Both the position numbers and the translations under genes were made by a program. The notes under the pieces were generated by a model. That model ran no database searches. It was given only the letters and a program-made list of their open reading frames with translations, and was not told the DNA's origin. A stretch of 64,000 nucleotides of DNA. Origin: Streptomyces sp. NRRL F-5727. Lineage in GTDB: Bacteria > Actinomycetota > Actinomycetes > Streptomycetales > Streptomycetaceae. The stretch lies in contig NZ_JOGX01000053.1 of NCBI RefSeq assembly GCF_000719555.1, forward strand, positions 11,871-75,870, written 5' to 3'. Within the stretch, counting starts at the first letter, position 1; each line of letters begins with the position of its first letter. Shown piece after piece: positions 45,052 through 52,888 of this stretch.

Positions 45052-45918
45052 ATGCGTCCCCTGGCTTCACGCCGTCTCACCGCCCTGGCGATATCCGCCG
45101 CCCTCACCCTCGGCATGGCGGGACCCGCCTTCGCCGACGAACACCGCCCCTCCCGCGCGGCCGACCGGGCCGCCCGCGCCCCGCTTCCCGACGCCGCCGC
45201 CCTGCTGACCCAGACCAAGGCGCTCGGGGACATGAGTGCGGTCGCGACCCCCGTGACCGAACTCCTCGCCGCCGCCCTCAAGGCCGACGGCGGTCAGCTT
45301 CCGGCGGCCGACGCCGAGGCCCTCAAGGCGAAGATCCAGGCCGCTCTCGACCAGGTCAAGGAGACGGTTCCGGCGCCGCTGCCGGAGACTCCGGAGGCGC
45401 CGGGCGCCCCTGAGCTGCCGACCACCCCCGAGCTGCCGACCACCCCTGAGCTGCCGGTCACCCCGCCCGCCGCCGAGACCCCGGTCGGGTCGCCCGTGAA
45501 GCCGCCGGTGACCCTGCCCGTCGCGGCCGGCGCCAAGGCGGCCGCGACGGCGAAGGCCGCCCCCGCCGACGTGGTGGACGACGCGCTCGCCACCGTCGAG
45601 AAGGCCGTCGCCGGGCTGCTCGCCGCCGTCACCTCCGGGGACGCCGCCGGAGTCGTCCCGCAGGTCACGGCCACGCTGACCTCCCTGGTCAACCTCGCCG
45701 TCGCCACCGTGCTCGGCAGCGGTCTGCCCGCGCCGAACCTGCCGGGCCTCCCGGCGCTGCCCTCGCTGCCGGTCGACGCGCCGGAGCTGCCCGTCGACCC
45801 GCCGGTCGACCCGCCCGAGGTGCCCGTCGACCCGCCCGTCGAGGTCCCGGAGCTGCCCGTGAAGCCTCCGGTCGCCGCGCCCGAGCTGCCGGTGAAGCCG
45901 CCGCTGCCGGTCCGCTGA
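45052..45918 (+). CDS. secreted Pro/Ala-rich protein
   Basis: Protein of 288 residues. Signal peptide ends near AFA-DEHRP. Helical Ala-rich part (about 45-105 and 165-225) separated by a Pro-rich linker (ELPTTPELPTTPELPVTPP), and a C-terminal Pro-rich tail with LPVDPP and VKPP motifs. No Cys and no sorting signal. Such composition suits a wall-associated structural protein. ATG 45052 follows AAGGAA. Function unknown. Confidence 0.78.
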   Translation: MRPLASRRLTALAISAALTLGMAGPAFADEHRPSRAADRAARAPLPDAAALLTQTKALGDMSAVATPVTELLAAALKADGGQLPAADAEALKAKIQAALDQVKETVPAPLPETPEAPGAPELPTTPELPTTPELPVTPPAAETPVGSPVKPPVTLPVAAGAKAAATAKAAPADVVDDALATVEKAVAGLLAAVTSGDAAGVVPQVTATLTSLVNLAVATVLGSGLPAPNLPGLPALPSLPVDAPELPVDPPVDPPEVPVDPPVEVPELPVKPPVAAPELPVKPPLPVR

Positions 45919-45937
45919 CCCGCGAGCGCACCCCCGA

Positions 45938-45974
45938 CCCGTACCGGTCCGGCCTCCCGCCGGGCCGGTACGGG
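45938..45974 (+). terminator. terminator after secreted Pro-rich gene
   Basis: Long imperfect stem, outer 10 bp perfect (45938-45947 with 45965-45974). Confidence 0.7.
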
Positions 45975-46162
45975 CATGTGTGCGCCCGGTCATCCGGAAA
46001 TAGCACCGGTCCCCTTCGATCGGGTGCAGTGTCGAGAAATCCCTCCTCCTGGAGTTTCCGGGGAGCGCACCTCTCGTTACAGAAGACGTAAGCGACGTAC
46101 GGGAATTCCCCAAGAAGCCTGTGCGGAACGCGAGTTGAAGGAACAGAGGAAGGATTCTCCCC

Positions 46163-46435
46163 ATGAAGCCCACCAAGGTCGCCGCGGTCGTCGCCGGTTC
46201 CCTCATGGCCCTCGGCGCCGCCGCCCCCGCCATGGCCGCGGAGGCGCTGACCCCGACCAGCCTGAACGGCGGCCTGGAGGCGATCGCCGCCAACGGCCTG
46301 AAGTCGGACGTGCTCAGCAGCACCACCGAGGGCTCCCCGGTCAAGACCGTCACCGACACCGCCACCCAGCTGAACCAGACCGGCAAGGGCCTCCCGCTGC
46401 TCGGCGGTCTCCCGGCGAGCCCGCTCGGCGGCTGA
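46163..46435 (+). CDS. small secreted protein
   Basis: Protein of 90 residues. Signal peptide ends near AMA-AEALT. Mature peptide of about 65 residues with repeated Leu/Gly/Thr, no Cys (LNGGLEAIAANGLKSDVLSS, then GKGLPLLGGLPASPLGG). ATG 46163, ribosome site AAGGA. Small hydrophobic secreted proteins of this kind are common near chaplins, but I do not recognise a family. Confidence 0.78.
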   Translation: MKPTKVAAVVAGSLMALGAAAPAMAAEALTPTSLNGGLEAIAANGLKSDVLSSTTEGSPVKTVTDTATQLNQTGKGLPLLGGLPASPLGG

Positions 46436-46597
46436 TCGAATGATTTTCTGACCGGTCGCCGTGTGGCCTCGACTCCACACGGTGTGCCGCTCCCTACTCT
46501 CTGGACCGTCCCACCGCGAACGTCAGCGGGGGACGCGGCCGGTCGGAGCGAGGGGGGATCCTCGCCGGTCTCTCCCTTTCTCCCGAGGAAGAGCGGT

Positions 46598-47389
46598 ATG
46601 CGGTCCATCATCAGCAGGAAAGTACTCACCGCGGCGGCAGCGACCGGACTGCTGTCGCTGACCGGCGGTTTCGCGCTGGCCGCGAACGCGCACCCCGGCA
46701 CGGGCGACACGCCGGGACCCGGCAACGGCCAGGCACACGCCCCCCTCTCGCCGGAACTCTGCGGCGTGAGCATGGACCTGGGCGACTACGTGGCGTCGGC
46801 CGTCGGAGACCTCTGCGCCCACGCGGCGGAGGACCCCGACGGCGGCTACGGCGAGGAGCCCGGGGAGCCCACCCATCCGCCGACGAAGCCCCCGCACACG
46901 CACCCGCCGACGCAGCCTCCGCACACGCACCCGCCGACCACGCCGCCGGGTGAGTGCGAGGAGGGTGAGCCGGAGTGCGAGCCCACCACGCCGCCCACCA
47001 CCCAGCCGCCGACGACGCAGCCTCCGCACACCCAGCCGCCGACCACGCCGCCGGGTGAGTGCGAGGAGGGTGAGCCGGAGTGCGAGCCCACCACGCCGCC
47101 CACCACCCAGCCGCCGACCACCACGCCGCCGGGCGAGTGCGAGGAGGGCGAGCCGGAGTGCGAGCCCACCACTCCGCCGGGTGAGTGCGAGGAGCCCGAG
47201 CCGGGACAGTCCCCCGAGCCCGGCTGTGAGCCCACCACGCCGACCACCCCGCCCGGCAAGCCCGAACTCCCCGACACGGGTAGCGATCCCGCCCTCTGGG
47301 GAGCGGCCGCGGTCAGTGCCGCCCTCATCATCGGCGGCACCGTCGTCCAGCTGCGCGGCGGACGCCTCGTCCGCTCCCGCCGCCACTGA
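46598..47389 (+). CDS. LPDTG-anchored surface protein with Cys/Glu repeats
   Basis: Protein of 263 residues. Signal peptide (LTAAAATGLLSLTGGFALA). A short N-terminal part with two Cys (SPELCGVSMDLGDYVASAVGDLC) is the only folded-looking segment and resembles the two-Cys spacing of a small domain. Then a Pro/Thr/His stalk in which GECEEGEPECEPTTPP occurs three times and a shorter GECEEPEP unit once. Ends with LPDTG, a hydrophobic segment and a basic tail RSRRH. ATG 46598 has GAGGAAGAG. Sortase would link it to the wall. The paired Cys of the repeats may form intrachain disulfides or bind metal (inference). Confidence 0.85.
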   Translation: MRSIISRKVLTAAAATGLLSLTGGFALAANAHPGTGDTPGPGNGQAHAPLSPELCGVSMDLGDYVASAVGDLCAHAAEDPDGGYGEEPGEPTHPPTKPPHTHPPTQPPHTHPPTTPPGECEEGEPECEPTTPPTTQPPTTQPPHTQPPTTPPGECEEGEPECEPTTPPTTQPPTTTPPGECEEGEPECEPTTPPGECEEPEPGQSPEPGCEPTTPTTPPGKPELPDTGSDPALWGAAAVSAALIIGGTVVQLRGGRLVRSRRH

Positions 47390-47423
47390 CGTGACGTACG
47401 AGCCGTGCTGACGTGACGTCAAC

Positions 47424-47455
47424 AGGGGCCCTCACCCTCACCGGTGGGGGCCCCT
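47424..47455 (+). terminator. terminator after LPDTG gene
   Basis: 8-bp perfect outer stem (47424-47431 with 47448-47455) with further inner pairing. Confidence 0.65.
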
Positions 47456-47517
47456 GGCGTTGCTGCACACGGGGGAACCACGCGCGACGTTTCGGCCGAC
47501 GGGCTCGTTCACACGGC

Positions 47518-48030
47518 ATGACTCTGCGCTCTCAGGCCGGCATGGGCCTTCTCATGACCGCGCTCGCCTCCGCCGCCATGGCCGTCCCGGCCTCCGCCGT
47601 CGAGGCCCCCGTGGTGGTTCCCCTCCAGGGCCTCGAACCGGTCCTGCCGATGGACGCCCCCACCATCGCGACCGGCGTCCCGGTACCGGTGCCCGGTGCG
47701 CCGACCGGCTTCCAGAAGGGCCTCGGCGCGCTGCCCGACGTGACCCTGCCGAGCGTCCCGCTCACCGGCACCCTGCCCAGGACCCTCGTGGACGCCCCGC
47801 TCCCCGAGCTCCTGGAGGGCAGCGAGCCCGGCCGCGCGCTCTTCTCCACCCCGCACTCCGAGATGGCGGCCGCCACCCCCGGCGCCGTCCTCGGCAACCC
47901 CGTCGAGGCGCCGCAGGGCAACGGCCTCGCCGGACTGCCCGACCTCGCCCCGCCGCAGCTCGGTCTCGTCAGCCCCACGCTCAGCGGCGCCCTCGACTCC
48001 CAGCTCGGCCTCGCCCCCGGCCGCGACTGA
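47518..48030 (+). CDS. secreted protein of unknown function
   Basis: Protein of 170 residues. Signal peptide (GLLMTALASAAMAVPASA). The mature part is rich in Pro, Leu and Gly without Cys (VVVPLQGLEPVLPMDAPT, then LGALPDVTLPSVPLTGTLPRTL). No sorting signal. ATG 47518 lacks a strong ribosome site, so the start is the least certain part. No family recognised. Confidence 0.7.
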   Translation: MTLRSQAGMGLLMTALASAAMAVPASAVEAPVVVPLQGLEPVLPMDAPTIATGVPVPVPGAPTGFQKGLGALPDVTLPSVPLTGTLPRTLVDAPLPELLEGSEPGRALFSTPHSEMAAATPGAVLGNPVEAPQGNGLAGLPDLAPPQLGLVSPTLSGALDSQLGLAPGRD

Positions 48031-48160
48031 CCCCCCACCCTCTCCCACGCCCCATTTCGGAATTCCGTACGAACGCGGTCCGCGCGGGTGAAGACACGAT
48101 TCTTCCCCGCTACCGCACGGGCTTCTCGTCGTTGCACCGGAAGGCTTGTCGCATGGCCGC

Positions 48161-48222
48161 GGCCCGCGGTCCGGTGTGCCGCCCGTCGTATCCGACGGCG
48201 GGGGGACATCGGACCGCGGGCC
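48161..48222 (+). other. long two-tier hairpin
   Basis: Outer arms 48161-48173 and 48210-48222 are a perfect 13-bp match; inside, 48183-48188 pairs with 48193-48198 around a 4-base loop. It may be a terminator for the preceding gene, an attenuator or a structured small RNA. Confidence 0.6.
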
Positions 48223-48230
48223 ATCATTTC

Positions 48231-48250
48231 GCCCGCTCCCGCGGGCTTTT
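48231..48250 (+). terminator. rho-independent terminator
   Basis: GCCCGC stem (48231-48236 with 48241-48246), 4-base loop, followed by TTTT (48247-48250). Confidence 0.75.
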
Positions 48251-48281
48251 CCGATTTCCCGCTCCCGTTCGGCCCAAAGGC

Positions 48282-48309
48282 CGTGACCCGGCCCGTGGTA
48301 CGGCGTTGA
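48282..48309 (+). promoter_or_regulatory. sigma-BldN-like promoter of third chaplin gene
   Basis: CGTGAC (48282-48287), 16-bp spacer, CGTTGA (48304-48309): one mismatch to CGTAAC-N16-CGTTGA. Confidence 0.6.
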
Positions 48310-48363
48310 ACGGAAGTGACGGCCGTGATCCCTGCGGTCGCTCGACCCATCCAAGGAGTTCTG

Positions 48364-48636
48364 ATGTCTCGCATCGCCAAGGCTGCCGCCGTTCTGGCCG
48401 GCACCGGTGCCGTTGCCCTCACCGGAGCCGGCCTGGCCGTCGCCGACTCGGGCGCCGAGGCCGTCGCCGCCCACTCGCCCGGCGTCGTCTCCGGCAACGT
48501 CGTCCAGGTGCCGGTGCACGTCCCGGTCAACGTCTGCGGCAACACCGTCAACGTGATCGGCCTGCTGAACCCGGCCTTCGGCAACAGCTGCGCCAACATC
48601 GACACCCCGAGCGACAACGGCGGCTACGGCGGCTGA
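48364..48636 (+). CDS. short chaplin with C-terminal extension
   Basis: Secreted chaplin of 90 residues. Signal peptide ends near AVA-DSGAEA. Chaplin domain HSPGVVSGNVVQVPVHVPVN then CGNTVNVIGLLNPAFGNSC, followed by an extra hydrophilic tail (ANIDTPSDNGGYGG) that the other two chaplins lack. ATG 48364 follows AAGGAG. A BldN-like promoter lies about 55 bp upstream. The polar tail may change assembly or interaction with rodlins (inference). Confidence 0.92.
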   Translation: MSRIAKAAAVLAGTGAVALTGAGLAVADSGAEAVAAHSPGVVSGNVVQVPVHVPVNVCGNTVNVIGLLNPAFGNSCANIDTPSDNGGYGG

Positions 48637-48654
48637 TCCGCCCCCGGCCCCCAC

Positions 48655-48693
48655 GGGCGTCCCCCCGTCCCCACCAGGGCCGGGGGGACGCCC
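48655..48693. terminator. bidirectional terminator chaplin / tyrosinase
   Basis: 12-bp perfect stem (48655-48666 with 48682-48693), between convergent genes. Confidence 0.8.
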
Positions 48694-48714
48694 ATGTCCG
48701 GGACCGCCGCCCCG

Positions 48715-49581
48715 TCAGGCGTACCGGTAGATCAGACTGTGGTCGAACATCTCCGCCGGCGTCACGCCCCACGGCGCCATCGGCTGGTGCCGGGCGACCA
48801 CCTTGCGGTACTGGGAGTCGCCCAGCGGCGGCGGCTCCGCCGGCAGGTACCCGGCCCCCGGATTGCGCTGCTGCCACCGCGACCACACCAGGTCCACGAA
48901 GGAGTGGTGCAGCCAGAACACCGGATCGTTCACCGAGCCGCCGCCCAGCATCAGGCCGCCCACCCAGCGGTGCACCCGGTTGTGGATCCGGAACCGCTCG
49001 TTGCCCGTGCCCGACGCCCACCCCTCCAGACGGTTGCGGAAACCCGACGGGCTGGTCGAGTTCCACGGGGCCGTGTCGTACGTCCGCTCCCGCATCACCT
49101 CGTCCAGCTGCGCCGCCGTCGGCAGCGCCACCGGATCCCGCGGACGGCCGAAGTCCCTGGTCAGATACGTGATCTCGGTCATCGCGTGCCTCACCGGCCA
49201 CCGCCCCTTGGCGTGGGCGAAGGGGCCGGTGGTCACCTGGAGGTCCGAACGGCGGCCGTTGCCGCCCATGAAGTCCTCCGCCCAGAGCGAGGACGCCGGG
49301 GTGTTGTCCCGGGTCCAGTCCCAGTACGGGACCGTCACCGACGCGTCGATCCGGCGCAGCGCCCGCTCGAACTCCAGCAGGAACTTCCGGTGCCAGGGCA
49401 GGAAGCTCGGCGCCATGTGGGCCGTCCGCAGCCGGCCGGCGCCGTCGGCCACGTAATGGTCGATGTGCATCCGGACGAACTCGTCGTACGTGCCGCGGCG
49501 CTTCAGTTCGAGCACCGCGGCCACGAACCTGCGGCGCTCCGTCGTCGTCAGATCGCGCTGGTTCTTACGCGTGTACACCAC
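48715..49581 (-). CDS. melC2: tyrosinase
   Basis: Type 3 copper enzyme of 288 residues that oxidises tyrosine and phenols to quinones for melanin. CuA histidines are in RMHIDHY, TAHMAP and FLPWHRKF; CuB histidines in IHNRVHRW and FWLHHSFVD. No signal peptide, as expected: it is exported as a complex with MelC1. Its GTG start (49579-49581) overlaps the MelC1 stop at 49565 by 17 bp, so both are co-translated. In the island it may brown or crosslink the surface layer. Confidence 0.94.
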   Translation of the reverse strand: MVYTRKNQRDLTTTERRRFVAAVLELKRRGTYDEFVRMHIDHYVADGAGRLRTAHMAPSFLPWHRKFLLEFERALRRIDASVTVPYWDWTRDNTPASSLWAEDFMGGNGRRSDLQVTTGPFAHAKGRWPVRHAMTEITYLTRDFGRPRDPVALPTAAQLDEVMRERTYDTAPWNSTSPSGFRNRLEGWASGTGNERFRIHNRVHRWVGGLMLGGGSVNDPVFWLHHSFVDLVWSRWQQRNPGAGYLPAEPPPLGDSQYRKVVARHQPMAPWGVTPAEMFDHSLIYRYA

Positions 49582-49960
49582 GCGGGTTCCCTCCCGTCGG
49601 GTCGGAGTGGAGGCCGTGCCCCGCCGCGTACCGGGAGAGCGGGGCCGACCCCGCGGCGTCCACGGCCGCGCGGGTGGCGGCGAGCGGGGTCGGGCAGGAC
49701 TCGTAGTGGTCGAGCGGGCTCACCCAGCCGCCGTCGGCGCACCGCATCAGATGCAGCGGCCGGCCGTCCACCAGGGCCACCGGCTCGCCCCCCGGCCCGG
49801 TGAGCCCCCGGATCCGGCGGCCGGCGTACATCTCGTCGAAGGCGTACGGGTCCGCAGCCCGGGGGGAGCGGGCGGCGATCCGGCCGAGGGCGCCGCCCGT
49901 GGCGGCGGTGACGGCCAGCGCGAACAGGGACCGGAGGGCGACACGGCGCGGGAAAGGCAT
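49565..49960 (-). CDS. melC1: tyrosinase co-factor (MelC1 caddie)
   Basis: Protein of 131 residues. The N-terminus (FPRRVALRSLFALAVTAATGG) is a Tat-like signal with twin Arg. The mature part has the caddie segment DPYAFDEMYAGRRIRG, whose Tyr fits the active site of tyrosinase, and LHLMRCADGGWVSPLDHYESCPTPL with two Cys. It delivers copper to and exports MelC2. ATG 49960. First gene of the melC operon. Confidence 0.92.
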   Translation of the reverse strand: MPFPRRVALRSLFALAVTAATGGALGRIAARSPRAADPYAFDEMYAGRRIRGLTGPGGEPVALVDGRPLHLMRCADGGWVSPLDHYESCPTPLAATRAAVDAAGSAPLSRYAAGHGLHSDPTGGNPRGVHA

Positions 49961-49998
49961 CGGCGATCTCCTGGCGTCGACAAGGGGGCCTCAGGGCA

Positions 49999-50023
49999 CA
50001 ACGATGAAAACCCGTGTTCGTTG
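49999..50023. promoter_or_regulatory. inverted repeat upstream of melC1
   Basis: CAACGA (49999-50004), 13 bp, TCGTTG (50018-50023), 40-60 bp before the melC1 start; candidate operator. Confidence 0.35.
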
Positions 50024-50110
50024 CGGCCGGGAGTTCGAGCGGGGGAATGTCGGCCGGATGAGTGAATTCGGTACGGGGAAAGGGTGGTTGCCCCACTAGC
50101 ATCCCTTTCC

Positions 50111-50614
50111 ATGACCACTCCCCACGTCCTTTCCGAGGCGCGCAGCGTCTCTCCGCTGGGCACGCTCACGGTGATTCCCTGGTCCAGCGAGGCCACCGCC
50201 GACTCCGCCGGCACGCCGTTCCTCATGGCGTATTCGCTGGGCGACGGCCGCGACGGACCGGAGGCCGGTCAGCAGGCGCTGCGCGCGGCCCTGGAGGCCA
50301 TGGGCCTCTCCGTCGGCGACCGCCTCTTCGACCTGGAGAAGGACGCCGGGATCAGCGCCACGCTGCTCGTCGAGGCCGGCACCGCGGTGCTCACCCTGCC
50401 CTTCCTGAAGGTGCAGTGCCCGGTGCCCGCCGAGTGGCAGGCGGCGGCCGCCGAGAGCGGCAAGGTCTACTTCCTCTGCTCGGTGCGCCCCTGGGCCGAG
50501 GGCGTCCCCGGGCAGCCCGTGGACGAGGACCGGCTGCGCGCCTTCGTCTCCGACGAGGCGGTGCTCGCGGAGTGCGCCCACGTCATGCTGCCGGTCCGGC
50601 GCGTGCAGGGCTGA
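50111..50614 (+). CDS. DUF5949 family protein
   Basis: Soluble protein of 167 residues. LGTLTVIPWSSEA, FLMAYSLGDGRDGPEAG, VTLLVEAGTAV-like ATLLVEAGTAVLTLPF, QCPVPAEW and HVMLPVR match the DUF5949 pattern found in Streptomyces. No function known. ATG 50111. It is the first gene of a run with the VKOR and GH26-like genes. Confidence 0.8.
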   Translation: MTTPHVLSEARSVSPLGTLTVIPWSSEATADSAGTPFLMAYSLGDGRDGPEAGQQALRAALEAMGLSVGDRLFDLEKDAGISATLLVEAGTAVLTLPFLKVQCPVPAEWQAAAAESGKVYFLCSVRPWAEGVPGQPVDEDRLRAFVSDEAVLAECAHVMLPVRRVQG

Positions 50615-50631
50615 ACGGAAGGGGCGGCGCG

Positions 50632-51291
50632 ATGACGACGCTCGGGGTACGCGGCGGTGTACCGGGACAGCGGCAGGAGGACGGCGCGGCGGAGGCCGGC
50701 CGGCGGCAGGACGGGACGATCGGCGCGAGCCGGGCGCTCGGCCTGCTGCTGGTCGTCACCGGCGCGGCCGGGATCCTGGCCGCGTGGGTGATCACGACCG
50801 ACAAGTTCAGGCTCCTGGAGGACCCGGGCTTCCAGCCGGGGTGCAGCCTGAACCCGGTGGTGTCCTGCGGGAACATCATGAAGAGCGAGCAGGCGTCGGT
50901 CTTCGGCTTCCCCAACCCGATGCTCGGCCTCGTCACGTACGGCGTCGTCGTCGCCATCGGCGCCGGGCTCCTCGCCGGGGCCCGGTACCGCGGCTGGTTC
51001 TGGCTCGGGCTCAACGGCGGGATGCTCTTCGGCGTCGGCTTCTGCACCTGGCTGATGCAGCAGTCGCTGTACGAGATCAACGCGCTCTGCCTGTGGTGCT
51101 GCCTCGCCTGGGCCGCGACGATCACCATGTTCTGGTACGTCACCGCGCACAACGTGCGCACCGGGGTGCTGCCCGCGCCGGCGGCGGTCCGCGGCTTCCT
51201 CGGCGACTTCACCTTCGCCCTGCCCGTCCTGCACCTCGGGATCATCGGGATGCTGATCCTGACCCGCTGGTGGGACTTCTGGACCGGCTGA
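50632..51291 (+). CDS. vitamin K epoxide reductase (VKOR) family protein
   Basis: Membrane protein of 219 residues with about five segments. CSLNPVVSCGNIMKSEQASVFGFPNP holds the loop cysteines and WCCLAW/CLWCC the active CxxC that reduces quinone. Bacterial VKOR reoxidises DsbA-like proteins and so drives disulfide formation outside the membrane. ATG 50632 follows GGAAGGGG. Located in the island, it may serve two-Cys chaplins and rodlins (inference). Confidence 0.9.
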   Translation: MTTLGVRGGVPGQRQEDGAAEAGRRQDGTIGASRALGLLLVVTGAAGILAAWVITTDKFRLLEDPGFQPGCSLNPVVSCGNIMKSEQASVFGFPNPMLGLVTYGVVVAIGAGLLAGARYRGWFWLGLNGGMLFGVGFCTWLMQQSLYEINALCLWCCLAWAATITMFWYVTAHNVRTGVLPAPAAVRGFLGDFTFALPVLHLGIIGMLILTRWWDFWTG

Positions 51292-51292
51292 G

Positions 51293-52309
51293 GTGAGCCG
51301 ACCGCCCGTCCGGCCGTGGGCCGCACTCCTGGTGCTGCTCGCGGCCGTTCTCGCGCTGCTGCTGGTGCCCGGGCGGCTCGCGCCCGGCGAACGGCACACC
51401 GGGACCGGTGCCGCGCCCGAGCCCGTACCGCTGCCGCAGGTGCCGTCCGGCTTCTTCACCGGCTCCGACGCGGAGGGGGTGCGGCGGATCTCCGGGGTGG
51501 AGCGCTGGCTGGGCGGCGGCGAGCTGCGGGTCGGGCACACCTATCTGCCGGGGGACCGGTGGACCAACATCGAGGGGCATCCGGCGCTCTTCGCGCCCTG
51601 GGCGCGGTGGAAGGCGGAGCGGCCCGGGCGGCTCTTCGTGCTGAACGTGCCGATGATGGACCGCAACGAGGCCGGACTGAGCGACGCGGAGGTCCGGGAC
51701 GGACTGCGGCGCGGCGCGGCCGGCGCCTTCGACGGGCACTTCAGGACCCTCGGCGAGCGGCTGGTGGAGCACCGACTCGGCGACGCGGTCCTGGTCCTCG
51801 GCTGGGAGATGAACGGCACCACCTACGGGCACCGCTGCGGGCCGGACCCGGCGGCCTGGAAGGCGTACTGGCGGTCGGCGGTCACCGCGCTGCGCGGGGT
51901 GCCGGGGCAGCGCTTCCGCTTCGACTTCACGCCGAGCCGGGGGCGGGACGCGGTGCCGTGGCCGGAGTGCTACCCCGGGGACGACGTCGTCGACATCATC
52001 GGGATGGACGCCTACGACCAGCCCGAGGGGGTCTCCTTCGAGGAGCAGGTGAGCGAGGAGTACGGGCTCGCGCACCACGTGGCCTTCGCGAAGGCGCACG
52101 GCAAGCCGGTCTCGTACCCGGAGTGGGGGCTCTTCAGGAACGGGGACAACCCGGCGTACGTGCGGGGGATGCTCGACTGGTTCGCCGCCTACCGGCCCGT
52201 CTACCAGACGGTGACCGACTACTGCCCGCACGGGGTGTGGGGGTGTGCGGACAACCCGCGGTCGGCCGAGGTGGTCAGGGGCGCGCTGGGAGCGCCGGGC
52301 CGGCCTTGA
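51293..52309 (+). CDS. GH26-like glycoside hydrolase, paralogue of the 31.8 kb gene
   Basis: Exported enzyme of 338 residues, GTG start one base after the VKOR stop. Signal or anchor PWAALLVLLAAVLALLLVPG. The catalytic part is closely similar to the protein at 31778: [27 protein letters not shown], acid/base Glu in [15 protein letters not shown], nucleophile Glu in [14 protein letters not shown], and [11 protein letters not shown]. It lacks the VDP and KPEP linkers and the C-terminal domain. It probably acts on the same polymer without wall spanning. Confidence 0.88.
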   Translation: MSRPPVRPWAALLVLLAAVLALLLVPGRLAPGERHTGTGAAPEPVPLPQVPSGFFTGSDAEGVRRISGVERWLGGGELRVGHTYLPGDRWTNIEGHPALFAPWARWKAERPGRLFVLNVPMMDRNEAGLSDAEVRDGLRRGAAGAFDGHFRTLGERLVEHRLGDAVLVLGWEMNGTTYGHRCGPDPAAWKAYWRSAVTALRGVPGQRFRFDFTPSRGRDAVPWPECYPGDDVVDIIGMDAYDQPEGVSFEEQVSEEYGLAHHVAFAKAHGKPVSYPEWGLFRNGDNPAYVRGMLDWFAAYRPVYQTVTDYCPHGVWGCADNPRSAEVVRGALGAPGRP

Positions 52310-52871
52310 GGGTGTCGACCGTGCGGTGCATCAGGGCCATGAGGTCCTCGGTGTGGCCGCGCTCGGCCCAGTAGAGGGTGGCCTCGCGGAGCGCGCCGAG
52401 GACGGCCGCGGTGAAGACCCGTACCTCCAGGTCGTCGGGGGCGCGGCCGGTGCGGTCGGCGAGGGCGCGGGCGAGCCGGCGGCCGGTCTCGGCGGTGGTC
52501 TCGGTGAGCCGGGCGCGGACGGCGGGGGTGCCGGCCATCAGCCGGGCGCGCAGCCGGATCTCCTCCGGGTCGGCCGCCAGGGCGGTGCCGACGGCCTCGG
52601 TGAGGACCGCGCGGAGCGACTCGAGGGGGTCCTCGCCGGCGGGGCGGGCGCGCAGCAGGGCTTCGAGCCGGTCGTCGGAGTCGTCCGTGAGGACGATGTC
52701 CTCGCGGACGGGGAAGTAGCGGACGACGGTGGAGGGGGAGACCTCGGCCTCGGCGGCGATGCGCTCGACGGTGGCCGCCTCCCAGCCGTGGGAGGCGGCG
52801 ATCGCCCGCGCGGCCCGGCGGATCGCCGCGCGGGTCCGCTCCTTCTTCCGTTCCCTCAGGCCCGTGGTCAT
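52275..52871 (-). CDS. TetR family transcriptional regulator
   Basis: Regulator of 198 residues. N-terminal DNA-binding helices RAAIRRAARAIAASHGWEAATVERIAAEAEVSPSTVVRYFPVREDIV, then a helical ligand domain. ATG 52871. The 3' end overlaps the convergent GH26-like gene by 35 bp. It is upstream of, and divergent from, nothing obvious: the PAQR gene lies in the same direction upstream, so targets are unknown. Confidence 0.88.
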   Translation of the reverse strand: MTTGLRERKKERTRAAIRRAARAIAASHGWEAATVERIAAEAEVSPSTVVRYFPVREDIVLTDDSDDRLEALLRARPAGEDPLESLRAVLTEAVGTALAADPEEIRLRARLMAGTPAVRARLTETTAETGRRLARALADRTGRAPDDLEVRVFTAAVLGALREATLYWAERGHTEDLMALMHRTVDTLKAGPALPARP

Positions 52872-52888
52872 GGGTCCATTCTGCCTGG

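Larger units (their letters stand above)
48031..48363. other. 333-bp leader region of third chaplin gene
   Basis: No convincing gene. It contains a large two-tier hairpin (48161-48222), a typical rho-independent terminator (48231-48250) and a BldN-like promoter (48282-48309), in that order. Confidence 0.65.

Noticed and set aside
48088..48309. 73-residue plus-strand frame before the third chaplin gene
   Set aside because: Arg/Pro-rich composition without start signal, and it spans the hairpin, terminator and promoter.
49999..50023. melC1 inverted repeat as a major finding
   Set aside because: Six-base arms with a 13-base spacer may occur by chance; kept only as a weak feature.
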